64,000 nt of DNA from a virus (IMGVR_UViG_3300035670_000163:1-64000); one strand, 5' to 3'. Counted from the first letter of the stretch, positions 7,377-16,298 are shown. Made by a program: numbers and translations. The notes: generated from the letters alone by a model not told the origin.

Positions 7377-8708
7377 TTACATCAGGTTAGCAATCTTGAA
7401 TGCACGATAGTACAGGTTGGTCTTGGCGTTAATAACACCCAGGCCTTGGGTAGTACCTTCGGCAAACGGATTAGCAACCAGGCCGTAACGTGTTTTGAAA
7501 CCAATCTTCGGTTGGAAGTTGTTGGTGTCAACGGCACGGACCATTTGCAGCGGAACGTATGGGCAGTAGAACAGACCAGCGTCATAGGCATTGGTACCCT
7601 TATAACCCATAACAGCAAACTCAGCGGTCGAGTTAGCAGAGAAATAAGGATCAATGTAAACCTTGATGCGACCAAACAGTGTACCAGCAAATGTATTGCC
7701 AGTATCATCAACTGTCAGGTTAACTTGGCTATTCAGAGCCGATTGGTAGTCAAGCAGACCAGCCATGGCCAGAGCAGAAGCAACGTCAGACGAACAAATC
7801 ATGACGTTACCTTTGCCACGACGGGTTGTCTTGGCGATAACGTTAGCTTCACGCTCGAGTTGGAAAGCCAGACCCTTGATCTTCTCAACCATCCAGCGAC
7901 CGTTGGAGTCGGTGTCAAGGTCAAAAGTACCAGCAGTCGTTGTACCAACTTGGGCACCAACTTTAGCAGAAGTATAGATTGTGCGGATAACTTCACGGTT
8001 GATCTCAGCCAGGATTTCTGTCGAGAGGATGTTAGCCAGTTCTGTTTCGGCATCCAGACCATGAACAGCTTTCAGGTCTTGAGCGAGTTCCATCGAGTAC
8101 TCAGCTTTCAGAGCACGGGACTTAGCAGTAACGGAAACTTTCTCAATCGAGAAGGCCATTTCGTTGAAGGTCAGGTCTTCGGCAACAGAGGTAGCCATAG
8201 CGGTACCAGTTGTCATGACCGAGGTGTTGAATACGTCACCACCAGAAGTGTCACCTTCCAGAGTGATAGCGCCTTGAGCAGCTTTAGTACCGGAGAAGCC
8301 TGTGTTAGCCTCATTGTAGAAGGCCTCAACAGCACCAGCGGTAACGTTTTGAGCAGCGTAGGTCGAACGCATTGCGAAGATCAGGCCTGTAGGACCAGTC
8401 ATTGGCTGAACGCCACACAGATCATAAGCGATCAGGTTTGGCAACGAACGACGGACCAAAGAGATCAGGATTGGGTCGAAACCGGCAACTGGACCGCCAG
8501 CAGCAGAACCACCCGAATAACCTGTACCACCCAGCGAGTTCAGCGGAGCTGTCTCTTGCAGAACACCAGCAGCCTTTTGCATTTCTTGAGCTTGGTTCTC
8601 AAGAATAACGGCTGTAACGGCCTTACGATATGGATCTTTAATGGCTGGCAGGTCTGGATGGTCCAGAACGCCTTCCCATTTCTTTTGTAAATTTTCGGAC
8701 AAATACAT
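7377..8708 (-). CDS. 23: Major capsid protein gp23
   Basis: Precursor of the main shell protein, 443 residues (T4 gp23 is 521). The N-terminal region (residues 1-52) is helical and ends with LQE before TAPLNS, fitting the (I/L)xE rule of the gp21 protease, so mature capsid probably starts near residue 53. Downstream blocks such as FDPILISLVRRSLPNLIAYD, GVQPMTGPTGLIFAM and LEREANVIAKTTRRGKGN are characteristic of gp23. AAGGAG lies before the ATG. Codons are visibly more G+C-rich at third positions than in the fibre genes, as expected for the most highly expressed product. It follows gp22 by 17 bases and is closed by a strong terminator. Confidence 0.97.
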   Translation of the reverse strand: MYLSENLQKKWEGVLDHPDLPAIKDPYRKAVTAVILENQAQEMQKAAGVLQETAPLNSLGGTGYSGGSAAGGPVAGFDPILISLVRRSLPNLIAYDLCGVQPMTGPTGLIFAMRSTYAAQNVTAGAVEAFYNEANTGFSGTKAAQGAITLEGDTSGGDVFNTSVMTTGTAMATSVAEDLTFNEMAFSIEKVSVTAKSRALKAEYSMELAQDLKAVHGLDAETELANILSTEILAEINREVIRTIYTSAKVGAQVGTTTAGTFDLDTDSNGRWMVEKIKGLAFQLEREANVIAKTTRRGKGNVMICSSDVASALAMAGLLDYQSALNSQVNLTVDDTGNTFAGTLFGRIKVYIDPYFSANSTAEFAVMGYKGTNAYDAGLFYCPYVPLQMVRAVDTNNFQPKIGFKTRYGLVANPFAEGTTQGLGVINAKTNLYYRAFKIANLM

Positions 8709-8725
8709 TTAAATCTCCTTAGTGT

Positions 8726-9763
8726 TTAAATTTTTGTTTTGGAAATTGCTTGAGAAACGGCGGCAACAAATGGATCAAGAGATTTCTTTGTTTCTTCGGC
8801 AGCTTCTTCAATTGTTTCGTGCAGTTGGGTCTCATCAGCTTTCTTTACGCCAGATGGGAAGTAATTCTCACGAATGGTTTCCAGTTTTGTCTTGTACTCT
8901 TCCTCTGTGGAAAACTCAACACTCTCTGCGAGCGACTTGATTTTTTCAAACTGGGTTTCGGTGAGGCCTTCGCAAACGGCTCTAGTAACTTCAGTCTTAA
9001 CGGACTCAACAAGAGCTTTCTTGTACTCAATGCTGCGCTCAATCTCTTCGTTGAGTTTGCTTTCGAGTTCTTCAACTTTACCAGCAAGTTCGTCAACGAG
9101 GTCAACCTTTTCTGTTGGAACATCAATGTAATGTTCGGCAAACAGATTACGCAGACCAGCAATGAATTCTTCAGTGATTTCAGCACGTAAAGCACTTTCA
9201 ATCGCAATTTCATTTTCTTGCAACCACTGCTCAACAACATAGTTGAGGTAGTCATCAATCTTGTTCGTCAAATCTTCTTTGATAGAAGTGACGGCTTCTT
9301 CGAGTTGCTCGGCATATTGGGCTTCAATTTGCTCTTCAATTTGAGCAACACGATCCATTACACGAGCTTCAAAAATTGTTGCAACTTTAGACTTGAATTC
9401 CTCAGAGATTGTGGAATCATCGGCAAAAAGAGCATTGATATCTTCAGACAAGTCCATACCTTCTTCGGCTTGTTCTTCAGCAATGATCTCTTCAGCTTCA
9501 ACTTCCGACTCTTCTTTCTTCATCTTCAGTTGTGTATCTGGCGATGCAGCAGAAGGTTTGGTTGTTGGCGCAGAAGCACTTTTTGCACCTTTAGTTGCGT
9601 CAATTTTATGCGAATCGTCATCCGGCTTCGCATTTTGTGGGGTTGGGCCACCGAGGTCTTGAGCCTCAGTACCAGGTAATTTTTCTGGTGGCATAGCTGG
9701 AGCCTTGCTCTTACCGCCTGCAAGAATGTCAGCAGCTGCTTCCATTAGTTTATTTGTTGCCAT
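8726..9763 (-). CDS. 22: Prohead core scaffold protein gp22
   Basis: Scaffold that shapes the prohead and is then degraded by gp21. The 345-residue protein has a flexible Ala/Pro/Lys-rich N-terminus (1-85), then a long acidic coiled-coil-like region rich in Glu (85-320, for example EEIIAEEQAEEGMDLSED) ending with FVAAVSQAISKTKI. It is longer than T4 gp22 (269). Position directly between gp21 and gp23 supports the assignment. A TATAAATA late promoter and AAGGAG precede it. Confidence 0.93.
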   Translation of the reverse strand: MATNKLMEAAADILAGGKSKAPAMPPEKLPGTEAQDLGGPTPQNAKPDDDSHKIDATKGAKSASAPTTKPSAASPDTQLKMKKEESEVEAEEIIAEEQAEEGMDLSEDINALFADDSTISEEFKSKVATIFEARVMDRVAQIEEQIEAQYAEQLEEAVTSIKEDLTNKIDDYLNYVVEQWLQENEIAIESALRAEITEEFIAGLRNLFAEHYIDVPTEKVDLVDELAGKVEELESKLNEEIERSIEYKKALVESVKTEVTRAVCEGLTETQFEKIKSLAESVEFSTEEEYKTKLETIRENYFPSGVKKADETQLHETIEEAAEETKKSLDPFVAAVSQAISKTKI

Positions 9764-9785
9764 TAGGAATCTCCTTATGATTTCT

Positions 9786-9793
9786 TATTTATA
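9786..9793 (-). promoter_or_regulatory. T4-type late promoter (TATAAATA) for gp22-gp23
   Basis: Exact TATAAATA on the minus strand, 23 bases before the gp22 ATG, followed by AAGGAG. It lies in the short gap between gp21 and gp22. gp23 has no box of its own in the 17-base gap before it, so this is the likely source of capsid transcript. Confidence 0.8.
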
Positions 9794-9797
9794 AAAT

Positions 9798-10448
9798 TTA
9801 AAGTTTTCGTAGGTAATTTTCAAATAATTTTAGAGCGGCTTCTTCAATTTGGTTCTTGGAAGCCCTCTGAATTGTCTTCTTGGCTTTATCAAAATCAGCC
9901 TCAACGAAGCGTCCTTCAATGAACATCCATTCTTTATTCTCCATGATGCCATTAACAAAAGCACCTGGTGCTGATGGATCAGCCACGATGTCAGCCGCTG
10001 TAGCCAACTTTAGATCATCTTGAACAAGATTATACCCTTCTTTCGTTTGAATAACTGAACCTAGAGCTCTTGACGAGACACCAAGATTAACACCATTCTC
10101 GATTAAATTTTTTGCAATTTGACCATATGGTGTATCCAAAACGAGAGCTTTACCATAAAATGTATTTCCATCTTCTTTCAAGGAAACAATTTTGTGAGAA
10201 ACTCTTTCAAGATTAATTGACGGTGTATCTGGATGACCTAACTCACCCAATGCACGGTTTGTATTGATAAACTCTTCTGTATATCTCTCAACTTCATTTC
10301 TAAGAGTTTCCATTTTGTACATACGATTGTTACGATTAACAGCATCGCCAACCAAAAATGTACCTTCGATATATAGATTTTTCTTACCGTTCTCAGAAGC
10401 TTCGGTAAGATATTTGACTTGTTCTACGTGTTCTCTAATTAGTTTCAT
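9798..10448 (-). CDS. 21: Prohead maturation protease gp21
   Basis: Serine protease (peptidase family U9/S77, herpesvirus-assemblin-like) that cleaves scaffold and capsid proteins after (I/L)xE. Visible: IEGTFLVGDAVNRNNRMY near the N-terminus, catalytic His in ALGELGHPD (H72) and catalytic Ser in LGVSSRALG (S125/S126). At 216 residues it nearly equals T4 gp21 (212). It is followed directly by scaffold gp22 and capsid gp23, its substrates. Confidence 0.95.
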   Translation of the reverse strand: MKLIREHVEQVKYLTEASENGKKNLYIEGTFLVGDAVNRNNRMYKMETLRNEVERYTEEFINTNRALGELGHPDTPSINLERVSHKIVSLKEDGNTFYGKALVLDTPYGQIAKNLIENGVNLGVSSRALGSVIQTKEGYNLVQDDLKLATAADIVADPSAPGAFVNGIMENKEWMFIEGRFVEADFDKAKKTIQRASKNQIEEAALKLFENYLRKL

Positions 10449-10449
10449 T

Positions 10450-10815
10450 TTAGAAGTCCGTTAAAGCTGGTGAATAATTGGCAGTTTTAGAAACAGATAG
10501 AATCAACGTGCCATTAGAACCAGAGTTAGTTACGTAAATATTTGCAGATGATGTATTAGCAACGGTGATATCATATTGTGCTAAGGGCCAATCTAAACCA
10601 CCAGGCAAATCAAGAACCAATACTCCAGTATTATCGTTGCCTCTATAAATTGACCAAATGCCATCTGTTGCAGATTGGATGCTTGTGATAGAAACATTAG
10701 AAACAGATTCATCTGCCGAAGCTTCTAGCTGCGCCAAATCAATTCTTGTTCCACCTGTTCCAACAATCTTGATAACAGATTTGGATCTTTTGTTGTTTAC
10801 AATTTCGTATGCCAT
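10450..10815 (-). CDS. Small beta-rich protein of the prohead operon
   Basis: A 121-residue protein with no family I can name. It begins MAYEIVNNKRSKSVIKIVG and continues with alternating beta-type segments (DGIWSIYRGNDNTGVLVLDLPGG, IYVTNSGSNGTLILSV), so a beta-sandwich is likely. Similar small proteins occur between portal and protease genes in marine T4-like phages. The location suggests a head-associated or decoration role. Its ATG immediately follows, in the same frame, the TAA of the upstream gene. Confidence 0.7.
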   Translation of the reverse strand: MAYEIVNNKRSKSVIKIVGTGGTRIDLAQLEASADESVSNVSITSIQSATDGIWSIYRGNDNTGVLVLDLPGGLDWPLAQYDITVANTSSANIYVTNSGSNGTLILSVSKTANYSPALTDF

Positions 10816-11235
10816 TTATCTTAGTCCCATTGCTGAACGTCTACGCATTGACATCTTTCTTTTCAATAACGAGCGACGTAGTTTAGCCCTTCTAGTTGTT
10901 TTCCATGACCGCTTTAATAAGCGAGCCTTTTTAATCCTTGCTGTTGCAGGTATTCGCACTACACGATTACCTTTAATTCTATAACCTTTAATGCCTGAAC
11001 GTTTGCGATTCTTCTGAACTACAATACGACCTTTAGCATTTCTTCTAATTCTACGGCGAATCTTTTGTATTCTACCTTGTTTAATAATGTTAGGATTACC
11101 TTCTTCTAACATATCTTCTACAACATAATTCTTTGCTTCACCTAAAATTCTCGAAGCAATTTCATTCAGTCGAGCAAATAATTCTTCTTTTGCTTTCTCT
11201 AATTGTCCTTCTGCAACCAATTCAACAAATTTCAT
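10816..11235 (-). CDS. Prohead core protein with protamine-like basic tail
   Basis: A 139-residue protein in two parts. Residues 1-45 form an amphipathic, mixed-charge helix (MKFVELVAEGQLEKAKEELF) like the start of T4 prohead core proteins gp67/gp68. Residues 46-139 contain no Asp or Glu, and 37 of the last 87 residues are Lys or Arg. A possible gp21 site (LEE at 43-45) lies exactly at the boundary. I infer a core protein whose basic part is released inside the head, perhaps binding DNA or the acidic scaffold. ATGA overlap with the upstream gene. Confidence 0.7.
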   Translation of the reverse strand: MKFVELVAEGQLEKAKEELFARLNEIASRILGEAKNYVVEDMLEEGNPNIIKQGRIQKIRRRIRRNAKGRIVVQKNRKRSGIKGYRIKGNRVVRIPATARIKKARLLKRSWKTTRRAKLRRSLLKRKMSMRRRSAMGLR

Positions 11236-12032
11236 TTCTTTGCTTTACTAAATGCAAAGTCTGCCACCTTAGTAAAGTGTGCAGGCGATTTGTGAACCAT
11301 GTCTGCTAACTTTTTTTTGTTCTCATCATTCACAGCTTTATGTACTTGCGTAATTGCCGATGCGGTAAAATGATCTACCTTTCTTGTTTGGCCATTACCA
11401 AATTTAACAGTCTGTGCCTGTTTATTATTTACAATCTTATGTAGTTGATCCATAACACCTTCTACAATTGTCTCTTCTGCTTGAATAACAGCATCAGTTT
11501 CTTTTTCATTAGAATAAGGAATCATAAAGTTCTTATCTAATGTTTTACTGTAATACAAAGCAACTTTTGTTTTATCTGGAAACAAACGAATAGCTTTTCT
11601 TTTTAAAACAATTGTAAAAGGCGGATCACCTTTCATTACTTCTTCTTTAATATTTTCTTTATCAGAAACATCTGGCGCATCTTGTGTCATCACAATACGA
11701 TGAGCTCTTACTTTTTTGCCTGAAGCAGAAACTTTATAATCAGAAGAATCAATTACACCTTCTTCTAATTCTTCCCTTACTGCTCGGCGAGTTTGCATGA
11801 AGATTTGTTTATTATTAGAAAGTAAATCTACCATCTTATTAAAAAGATTTTGAAGAATCATTCTGTCGGCATTATTAAATACTGGTTTATCTTCTTGCAT
11901 CTTATCCAAAATTTTATGAATACGATTTAATTGAGCTTTGTTTGCAAGACCAGCACGAACCAACATATCAAACTTTTCGTAGTTTGACGTTTCTTCTTTA
12001 ACAGTAGATTTAAATTCGTTTAATAATTTCAT
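11232..12032 (-). CDS. Hypothetical prohead-operon protein
   Basis: A 266-residue protein of unknown function. The N-terminal 90 residues are helical (LVRAGLANKAQLNRIHKILDKM). A middle part has strand-like segments (FTIVLKRKAIRLFPDKTKVALYY, written here in pieces as FTIVLKRKAI and RLFPDKTKVALYY). The C-terminal 70 residues are helical and lysine-rich, with KVDHFTASAITQVHKAV. It overlaps both neighbours by ATGA junctions, so it is made together with gp67 and the basic core protein, which points to head assembly. No catalytic motif recognised. Confidence 0.65.
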   Translation of the reverse strand: MKLLNEFKSTVKEETSNYEKFDMLVRAGLANKAQLNRIHKILDKMQEDKPVFNNADRMILQNLFNKMVDLLSNNKQIFMQTRRAVREELEEGVIDSSDYKVSASGKKVRAHRIVMTQDAPDVSDKENIKEEVMKGDPPFTIVLKRKAIRLFPDKTKVALYYSKTLDKNFMIPYSNEKETDAVIQAEETIVEGVMDQLHKIVNNKQAQTVKFGNGQTRKVDHFTASAITQVHKAVNDENKKKLADMVHKSPAHFTKVADFAFSKAKK

Positions 12033-12241
12033 TCTTCTGTTTGTGTTTCTTCTGCCTCAGATTCTACTTCTGTTTCGCCTTCAGCTTCTGGCTCTTTACC
12101 ATTAAAAATAGTTGCAGCCATTTCTTGTTTTCTTAAACCAAGAGCTTCTAATGCTCTCTGAGAAATAATATCATTCAGCGTATCTTTTGCCGCAGCAGAT
12201 TCGCCTGTACTCACTTGTGTAATAAATGTATCAATATCCAC
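12029..12241 (-). CDS. 67: Prohead core protein gp67-like
   Basis: A 70-residue protein with a helical N-terminal half (STGESAAAKDTLNDIISQRA, then LEALGLRKQEMAATIF) and a strongly acidic tail rich in Glu and Thr. This two-part layout matches T4 gp67 (80 residues, acidic C-terminus), which helps core assembly and head shape. The start is GTG with AGGAGAT upstream. It directly follows portal gp20, the T4 order. Confidence 0.85.
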   Translation of the reverse strand: MDIDTFITQVSTGESAAAKDTLNDIISQRALEALGLRKQEMAATIFNGKEPEAEGETEVESEAEETQTEE

Positions 12242-12260
12242 GTTTATCTCCTGTTATCTT

Positions 12261-13934
12261 TTATTTATGCCTAAATTTTAAAACACTTTCAGATAAGGCA
12301 TAACGAGAAACCTCATCATCTAGTTGTGGTGTCATCGACTCCTGGGTGCCATTCTCTTGTGTGTTGTCTTGAGGGGGATATTCGGCCGCTGGGGCACCTT
12401 GGCCTTGTGCGGCAACAGGCCCTTGAAGTTCGGGTGGGAGGGTTTCTCTTTCATTTTGTAACTCCTTATCCATTTGTTTAATTTCATCATCTCTCATACG
12501 AAGAACATTCTTCTTAATATACTGTTGAGAATAGTATCTGCCAACATATGGATCAATCATTGTTAACAGATTTAATCTTTCTCTCATCAACTCAACTTCA
12601 CTTAACTCTGTAAAGTTATTATCTTTACGGTAAGTAAAATAGATATCTTCTTTAAAATCATCCCATTCTTCTTGCGTACAAATACCTTTTAATGCTAACT
12701 GAATACGTAAAGCATTATCAAAGATTTGTGAAAACTTATTGCGAAGTCTGTCGATGAATCTCATGAACTTAACTTCATCTCTAGTAACTTCTGTCGAACG
12801 ACCAACACCAATCAAACCACCACCTTGTGGTTCTAAACGAGAGATTGGCACATTCAGAGATTGCAATAGTTTTTGTTTGAAGTATTTAACATCTTCCAGT
12901 TCACCAAGATTTTGGCCAGCTGGTAAAGTTGTAATTTCGGTACCTTTACCACCTTCACGGCGTGGTAACCAAAAATCTTCAAGCATCGACATGTGTTTAC
13001 GATCATCACGCAGTTCACCAGTTGTTGCATCATAAACCATCTTGTTGCGATACTTAACCATAATATCACGCAGATATTGTTCTGCTTTACCTTTTGGTAA
13101 GTTACCAACATCAATGTAAAAAATACGGCGTTCTGGTGCTCTCGATAAACGATAAATCACGACAGCATCTTCAATCATTCGCAACTGATTGAGTGGCTTA
13201 ATTGCTTTGTGCAGATACGAAATAACAAATGTATTTTTGGCATCCATCAAGCCAGAGTTTACATTGATAATAGAATCGGTAGTAATGCGAACACCAGCAT
13301 TTACTTGAGCTGTATATGTTTGAGTAGTGGAACCACGATCGTTATAAACATAGTATTCGGCAATAGATTTAATTACCATTGCACCAGTTTTTGGATCACG
13401 ATCTTTTTGAATCTCACGTACTTTACGAATCTTACGTGGATCAATGTAACGTAGTTCAACAATACCGTCTTTTGGATTTTGTGTGTTTACTAAAACGTGG
13501 TAATAAATTCTACCATCAATATACCAACGTTTGAAAAGATCATCTGCGAGATTGTTGAAGTTCAACATCTTAAGCAGCATTGTAAATTCTTCTTTAATTT
13601 TTTTCTTGATTGATTCTGGTTGTTTGAGTTTATCTAAATTAATATCAACAACCGTACCATCGGTATCGTGAGTGATGGCTTCATTGACAATTTCATCAAT
13701 GGCCATTTCTAATTCTGGATGGTTTGCCATCTCACGATAGCGGGTGATGAGTTCTAGTTCATTACGAACAGAACCTTCTAAGTCAACATATGTGCCGTAA
13801 TAAGCATTTTGTGTGATGGTAACTGCACCATCATCCATTGCTTCGGTTGGAAGAGCAAAAGAAGACTCCTCAGGTTTTTGCACCTGAACGATGTCTTTTT
13901 TGCCGAGAGTAAATCCGAAAAGTTTTATTGCCAT
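12261..13934 (-). CDS. 20: Portal vertex protein gp20
   Basis: Forms the dodecameric portal that starts head assembly and serves as DNA entry and exit channel. The 557 residues are close to T4 (about 524). Characteristic blocks include ELITRYREMANHPELEMAID, the long segment around RIYYHVLVN and PKDGIVELRYIDPRKIRKV, and LPAGQNLGELEDVKYFKQKL. The C-terminal 60 residues are Pro/Gln-rich and probably disordered. An intrinsic terminator separates it from gp19, so it probably has its own promoter, but no exact TATAAATA is seen just upstream. Confidence 0.97.
   Translation of the reverse strand: MAIKLFGFTLGKKDIVQVQKPEESSFALPTEAMDDGAVTITQNAYYGTYVDLEGSVRNELELITRYREMANHPELEMAIDEIVNEAITHDTDGTVVDINLDKLKQPESIKKKIKEEFTMLLKMLNFNNLADDLFKRWYIDGRIYYHVLVNTQNPKDGIVELRYIDPRKIRKVREIQKDRDPKTGAMVIKSIAEYYVYNDRGSTTQTYTAQVNAGVRITTDSIINVNSGLMDAKNTFVISYLHKAIKPLNQLRMIEDAVVIYRLSRAPERRIFYIDVGNLPKGKAEQYLRDIMVKYRNKMVYDATTGELRDDRKHMSMLEDFWLPRREGGKGTEITTLPAGQNLGELEDVKYFKQKLLQSLNVPISRLEPQGGGLIGVGRSTEVTRDEVKFMRFIDRLRNKFSQIFDNALRIQLALKGICTQEEWDDFKEDIYFTYRKDNNFTELSEVELMRERLNLLTMIDPYVGRYYSQQYIKKNVLRMRDDEIKQMDKELQNERETLPPELQGPVAAQGQGAPAAEYPPQDNTQENGTQESMTPQLDDEVSRYALSESVLKFRHK
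12262..12269 (-). promoter_or_regulatory. Possible late promoter variant (CATAAATA) before gp67
   Basis: CATAAATA on the minus strand overlaps the last codons of gp20 and lies about 21 bases before the gp67 GTG. It differs from the TATAAATA consensus at the first base and the coding constraint of gp20 could produce it by chance. Confidence 0.35.
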
Positions 13935-13948
13935 TGTAGTTTCATCCT

Positions 13949-13986
13949 AAAAAATAAAAAGAATAGGGGACCATGCCCCTATTCTT
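13949..13986 (-). terminator. Intrinsic terminator after gp19
   Basis: An 11-bp perfect stem (13959-13969 with 13976-13986) around a 6-base loop, followed on the minus strand by a run of nine Ts and one A. The upstream arm begins within the gp19 stop codon, so translation and the hairpin compete for the same bases. It separates the sheath/tube transcript from portal gp20. Confidence 0.9.
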
Positions 13987-14530
13987 ACACCACAGCGTCT
14001 TCTACTGATTCCCACCACTGGTAGGAAAGGGTTACAGTAAATTCTTCAATAGCGTCATTCGAACCCCAATCAACTTCAATTGGAGCTAAGTCTGTTGGGA
14101 AAAGACCAACAAACTTATACTTCTTCAGAACATCGCCAGCTTTACCATATTGACGAACTTCTCCGTCAACAGTATAACCTAGTGGCGACTGAGCGGCTGG
14201 TGTACGAACATTCAACGAGTGACTGTTGATGCCGTTCATCCAACGTTCAAATGCATTACGAACAATGAAATCTTCATCATTAATTACGTTGATTGTCCAA
14301 TCTGCAAATGTTCTATTACCAACAAACTTTAATTCACGGCCAAAGTAGTTAACAGGAACGACACCAACTGTCGAACCCGGCAACTGAGCACTTCTACACA
14401 TGAATGTTAGTTTCTGCTGTGCTGTTCCTGGTAATGAGAAAGCAGGAAACGGAAGCGTCACCTCAAATAGATTTGGGCGAGCACCGTCTCCTGTCATCTG
14501 AGAGCGGAACTGATTTACATTAAATGCCAT
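13985..14530 (-). CDS. 19: Tail tube protein gp19
   Basis: Monomer of the inner tail tube, 181 residues (T4 163). Good match along its length: ARPNLFEVTLPF, LTFMCRSAQLPGS, the pair FVGNRTFADWTINVIND and FERWMNGINSH, then GLFPTDLAPIEVDWGSNDAI and the terminal VTLSYQWWE. It lies directly downstream of sheath gp18, as in T4, with an AGGAGA before the ATG. Confidence 0.96.
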   Translation of the reverse strand: MAFNVNQFRSQMTGDGARPNLFEVTLPFPAFSLPGTAQQKLTFMCRSAQLPGSTVGVVPVNYFGRELKFVGNRTFADWTINVINDEDFIVRNAFERWMNGINSHSLNVRTPAAQSPLGYTVDGEVRQYGKAGDVLKKYKFVGLFPTDLAPIEVDWGSNDAIEEFTVTLSYQWWESVEDAVV

Positions 14531-14552
14531 TTGTTATCTCCTATCTCTCTAT

Positions 14553-16241
14553 TTAGAAGCGTCCAACAACTTCGTCAAACGCTACGCCTGTTCTTGTAGC
14601 AACGAAGTTAAGTTGAATAAAGTTAATGGAACGAGCAGGCTTAATGTAAATATCACCAACAAATTCGTTGCGATCAATAACTTCTGGAGTATTATTTGTA
14701 GTATCACAAACAACACGGAAGTCAAAAATACCACGGCGACCTTGAATGTCACGCAAGAACGGTTCAACAAGATTTACAAATTGCGATCTTGTAAATTCAT
14801 CATTGAATTCAAACAGCGATGACCGAGCAGCACGTGCGATTGCTTTCTCAAGAACGATAAACAGTCGGCGAACATTAATACGATCAAAAGCCGATGGTTT
14901 TCTTGTAGCAGTTTTGTCGCCGTATAGAATTGTACCTTCGCCTGGAAAAGTAACAACAGGATTAACACCAGCTTTATAAATTGTATCTCTTTGTGCTTGT
15001 GTTGGATTCCAAGAAAGTTTTATAACATTTTTAATTTGGCCACGATTTAAACCTGCTGGCGAGAACCATGGATCTCTTTGCAGGTCGGTACGAGCACAAA
15101 GACCAGCAATGTCACCATTTAATGGAATATATCTGTAAACATCATTGTATTTGTCATATTGATATTTCCAAGCTGAGTCTGCAAAAGCATATGTACTTGC
15201 TGATGTAAGACCGTTAACTGTACTAACAATAGCAGAAGCTTCTGATCCTGCGTTATCGACAACATCGGCTCTATTTGGAGAGAAAAATACCATACAATCT
15301 TTTCTCGATTCAGCTAAAGCAATCAAATAGTTTGGAATTGTCAAACCAGAAGTTTCTCCAGCCATAATTAATGAAACATCGACTGAATCTGGATTGGCAA
15401 ACAAATCATATGAAGTGTTTCTGTTAGCTGCTGTTGGAGAAACAGAGAGTCCGCCAGATAAATCATAGTCTGTTGTAGCTACTTGGTCATAAATTTCATT
15501 ATCAGTTGAAGGTAAATCCCAATTTGTAGCTTCATCTGGATGAGATAACCACCAAATATATTTTGATCTGTTATTGATTACTTCTTTATAGTAATTTGTT
15601 GAACCGTCATCTGTTTTAGCATCAGGAGCTTTAGAAAGGAAACCAAATGTTTCTAAAACGGTATTTGCTGTTCCGCTAATTTTACCTGTCGTATCAACAA
15701 CTACAACGTGAATTTCGTCATTTGCTGAAGTGGCATTACTGTTTCTGTTTTGTACATAGGTAGATGTGCTTGGCGTTCCATTGAAATAAGAGGCATAAGC
15801 CCAAGAACCAATAAGAGAAGTATTGCCGTCACAAATAGAAACTTTAATAGAGTTACCAATTAATCCTGGATATTTGGCAGCAAAAACGTTAGGATCAGAA
15901 CCAGATGAGTGATTCTCTAAGTAATCCGAAGTATTTTCAATCAATACACCAGTACCGGTTGTGGTAGCATTTAAAGCACCAGAACCAACAGAACGTACTA
16001 CACGGACGTCATTAGAGTATTGTAAAAAGTTTGCTGCGGTAAAAAAGCTTGTAAATGTATTAGCGTCTGGTTTACCAAATCTTTCTACGAGTTCAACTTC
16101 ATTACTAATTTGGACAATCTCATTAACTGGACCCCATTGAAAGTCACCAGCAAAAGCTCCAATTGTAGTCGATACTGAAGGAACAACTGTGGTGAGGTCA
16201 ACTTCTGATACATTCACGCCTGGCGATAGTTGAAAAGCCAT
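14553..16241 (-). CDS. 18: Contractile tail sheath protein gp18
   Basis: Sheath subunit that contracts to drive the tube through the host envelope. The N-terminus FQLSPGVNVSEVDLTTVVPS and the C-terminal domain (FDRINVRRLFIVLEKAIARA, EPFLRDIQGRRGIFDFRVVC and a terminal block with GDIYIKPARSINFIQLNFVA) are diagnostic of the family. The middle (about 100-380) is the variable outer domain. At 562 residues it is shorter than T4 gp18 (659), and the loss lies in that outer domain. A CATAAATA box and AAGGAG are upstream. Confidence 0.97.
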   Translation of the reverse strand: MAFQLSPGVNVSEVDLTTVVPSVSTTIGAFAGDFQWGPVNEIVQISNEVELVERFGKPDANTFTSFFTAANFLQYSNDVRVVRSVGSGALNATTTGTGVLIENTSDYLENHSSGSDPNVFAAKYPGLIGNSIKVSICDGNTSLIGSWAYASYFNGTPSTSTYVQNRNSNATSANDEIHVVVVDTTGKISGTANTVLETFGFLSKAPDAKTDDGSTNYYKEVINNRSKYIWWLSHPDEATNWDLPSTDNEIYDQVATTDYDLSGGLSVSPTAANRNTSYDLFANPDSVDVSLIMAGETSGLTIPNYLIALAESRKDCMVFFSPNRADVVDNAGSEASAIVSTVNGLTSASTYAFADSAWKYQYDKYNDVYRYIPLNGDIAGLCARTDLQRDPWFSPAGLNRGQIKNVIKLSWNPTQAQRDTIYKAGVNPVVTFPGEGTILYGDKTATRKPSAFDRINVRRLFIVLEKAIARAARSSLFEFNDEFTRSQFVNLVEPFLRDIQGRRGIFDFRVVCDTTNNTPEVIDRNEFVGDIYIKPARSINFIQLNFVATRTGVAFDEVVGRF

Positions 16242-16287
16242 GTTTTAATCTCCTTTTTTTCAGGCTGAATAGTGCATTTTTATCTTG

Positions 16288-16295
16288 TATTTATG
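16288..16295 (-). promoter_or_regulatory. Probable late promoter variant (CATAAATA) for gp18-gp19
   Basis: CATAAATA on the minus strand in the 57-base gap between gp17 and gp18, 47 bases before the gp18 ATG. The gap is one of the longer ones here, and the sheath/tube pair needs stronger expression than terminase, which supports a promoter. Confidence 0.5.
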
Positions 16296-16298
16296 TTT

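Noticed and set aside
7446-8690. A 414-codon open frame on the plus strand opposite gp23
   Set aside because: It is a shadow of the codon bias of gp23. It has no ribosome binding site or family resemblance, and the opposite strand is a certain gene.
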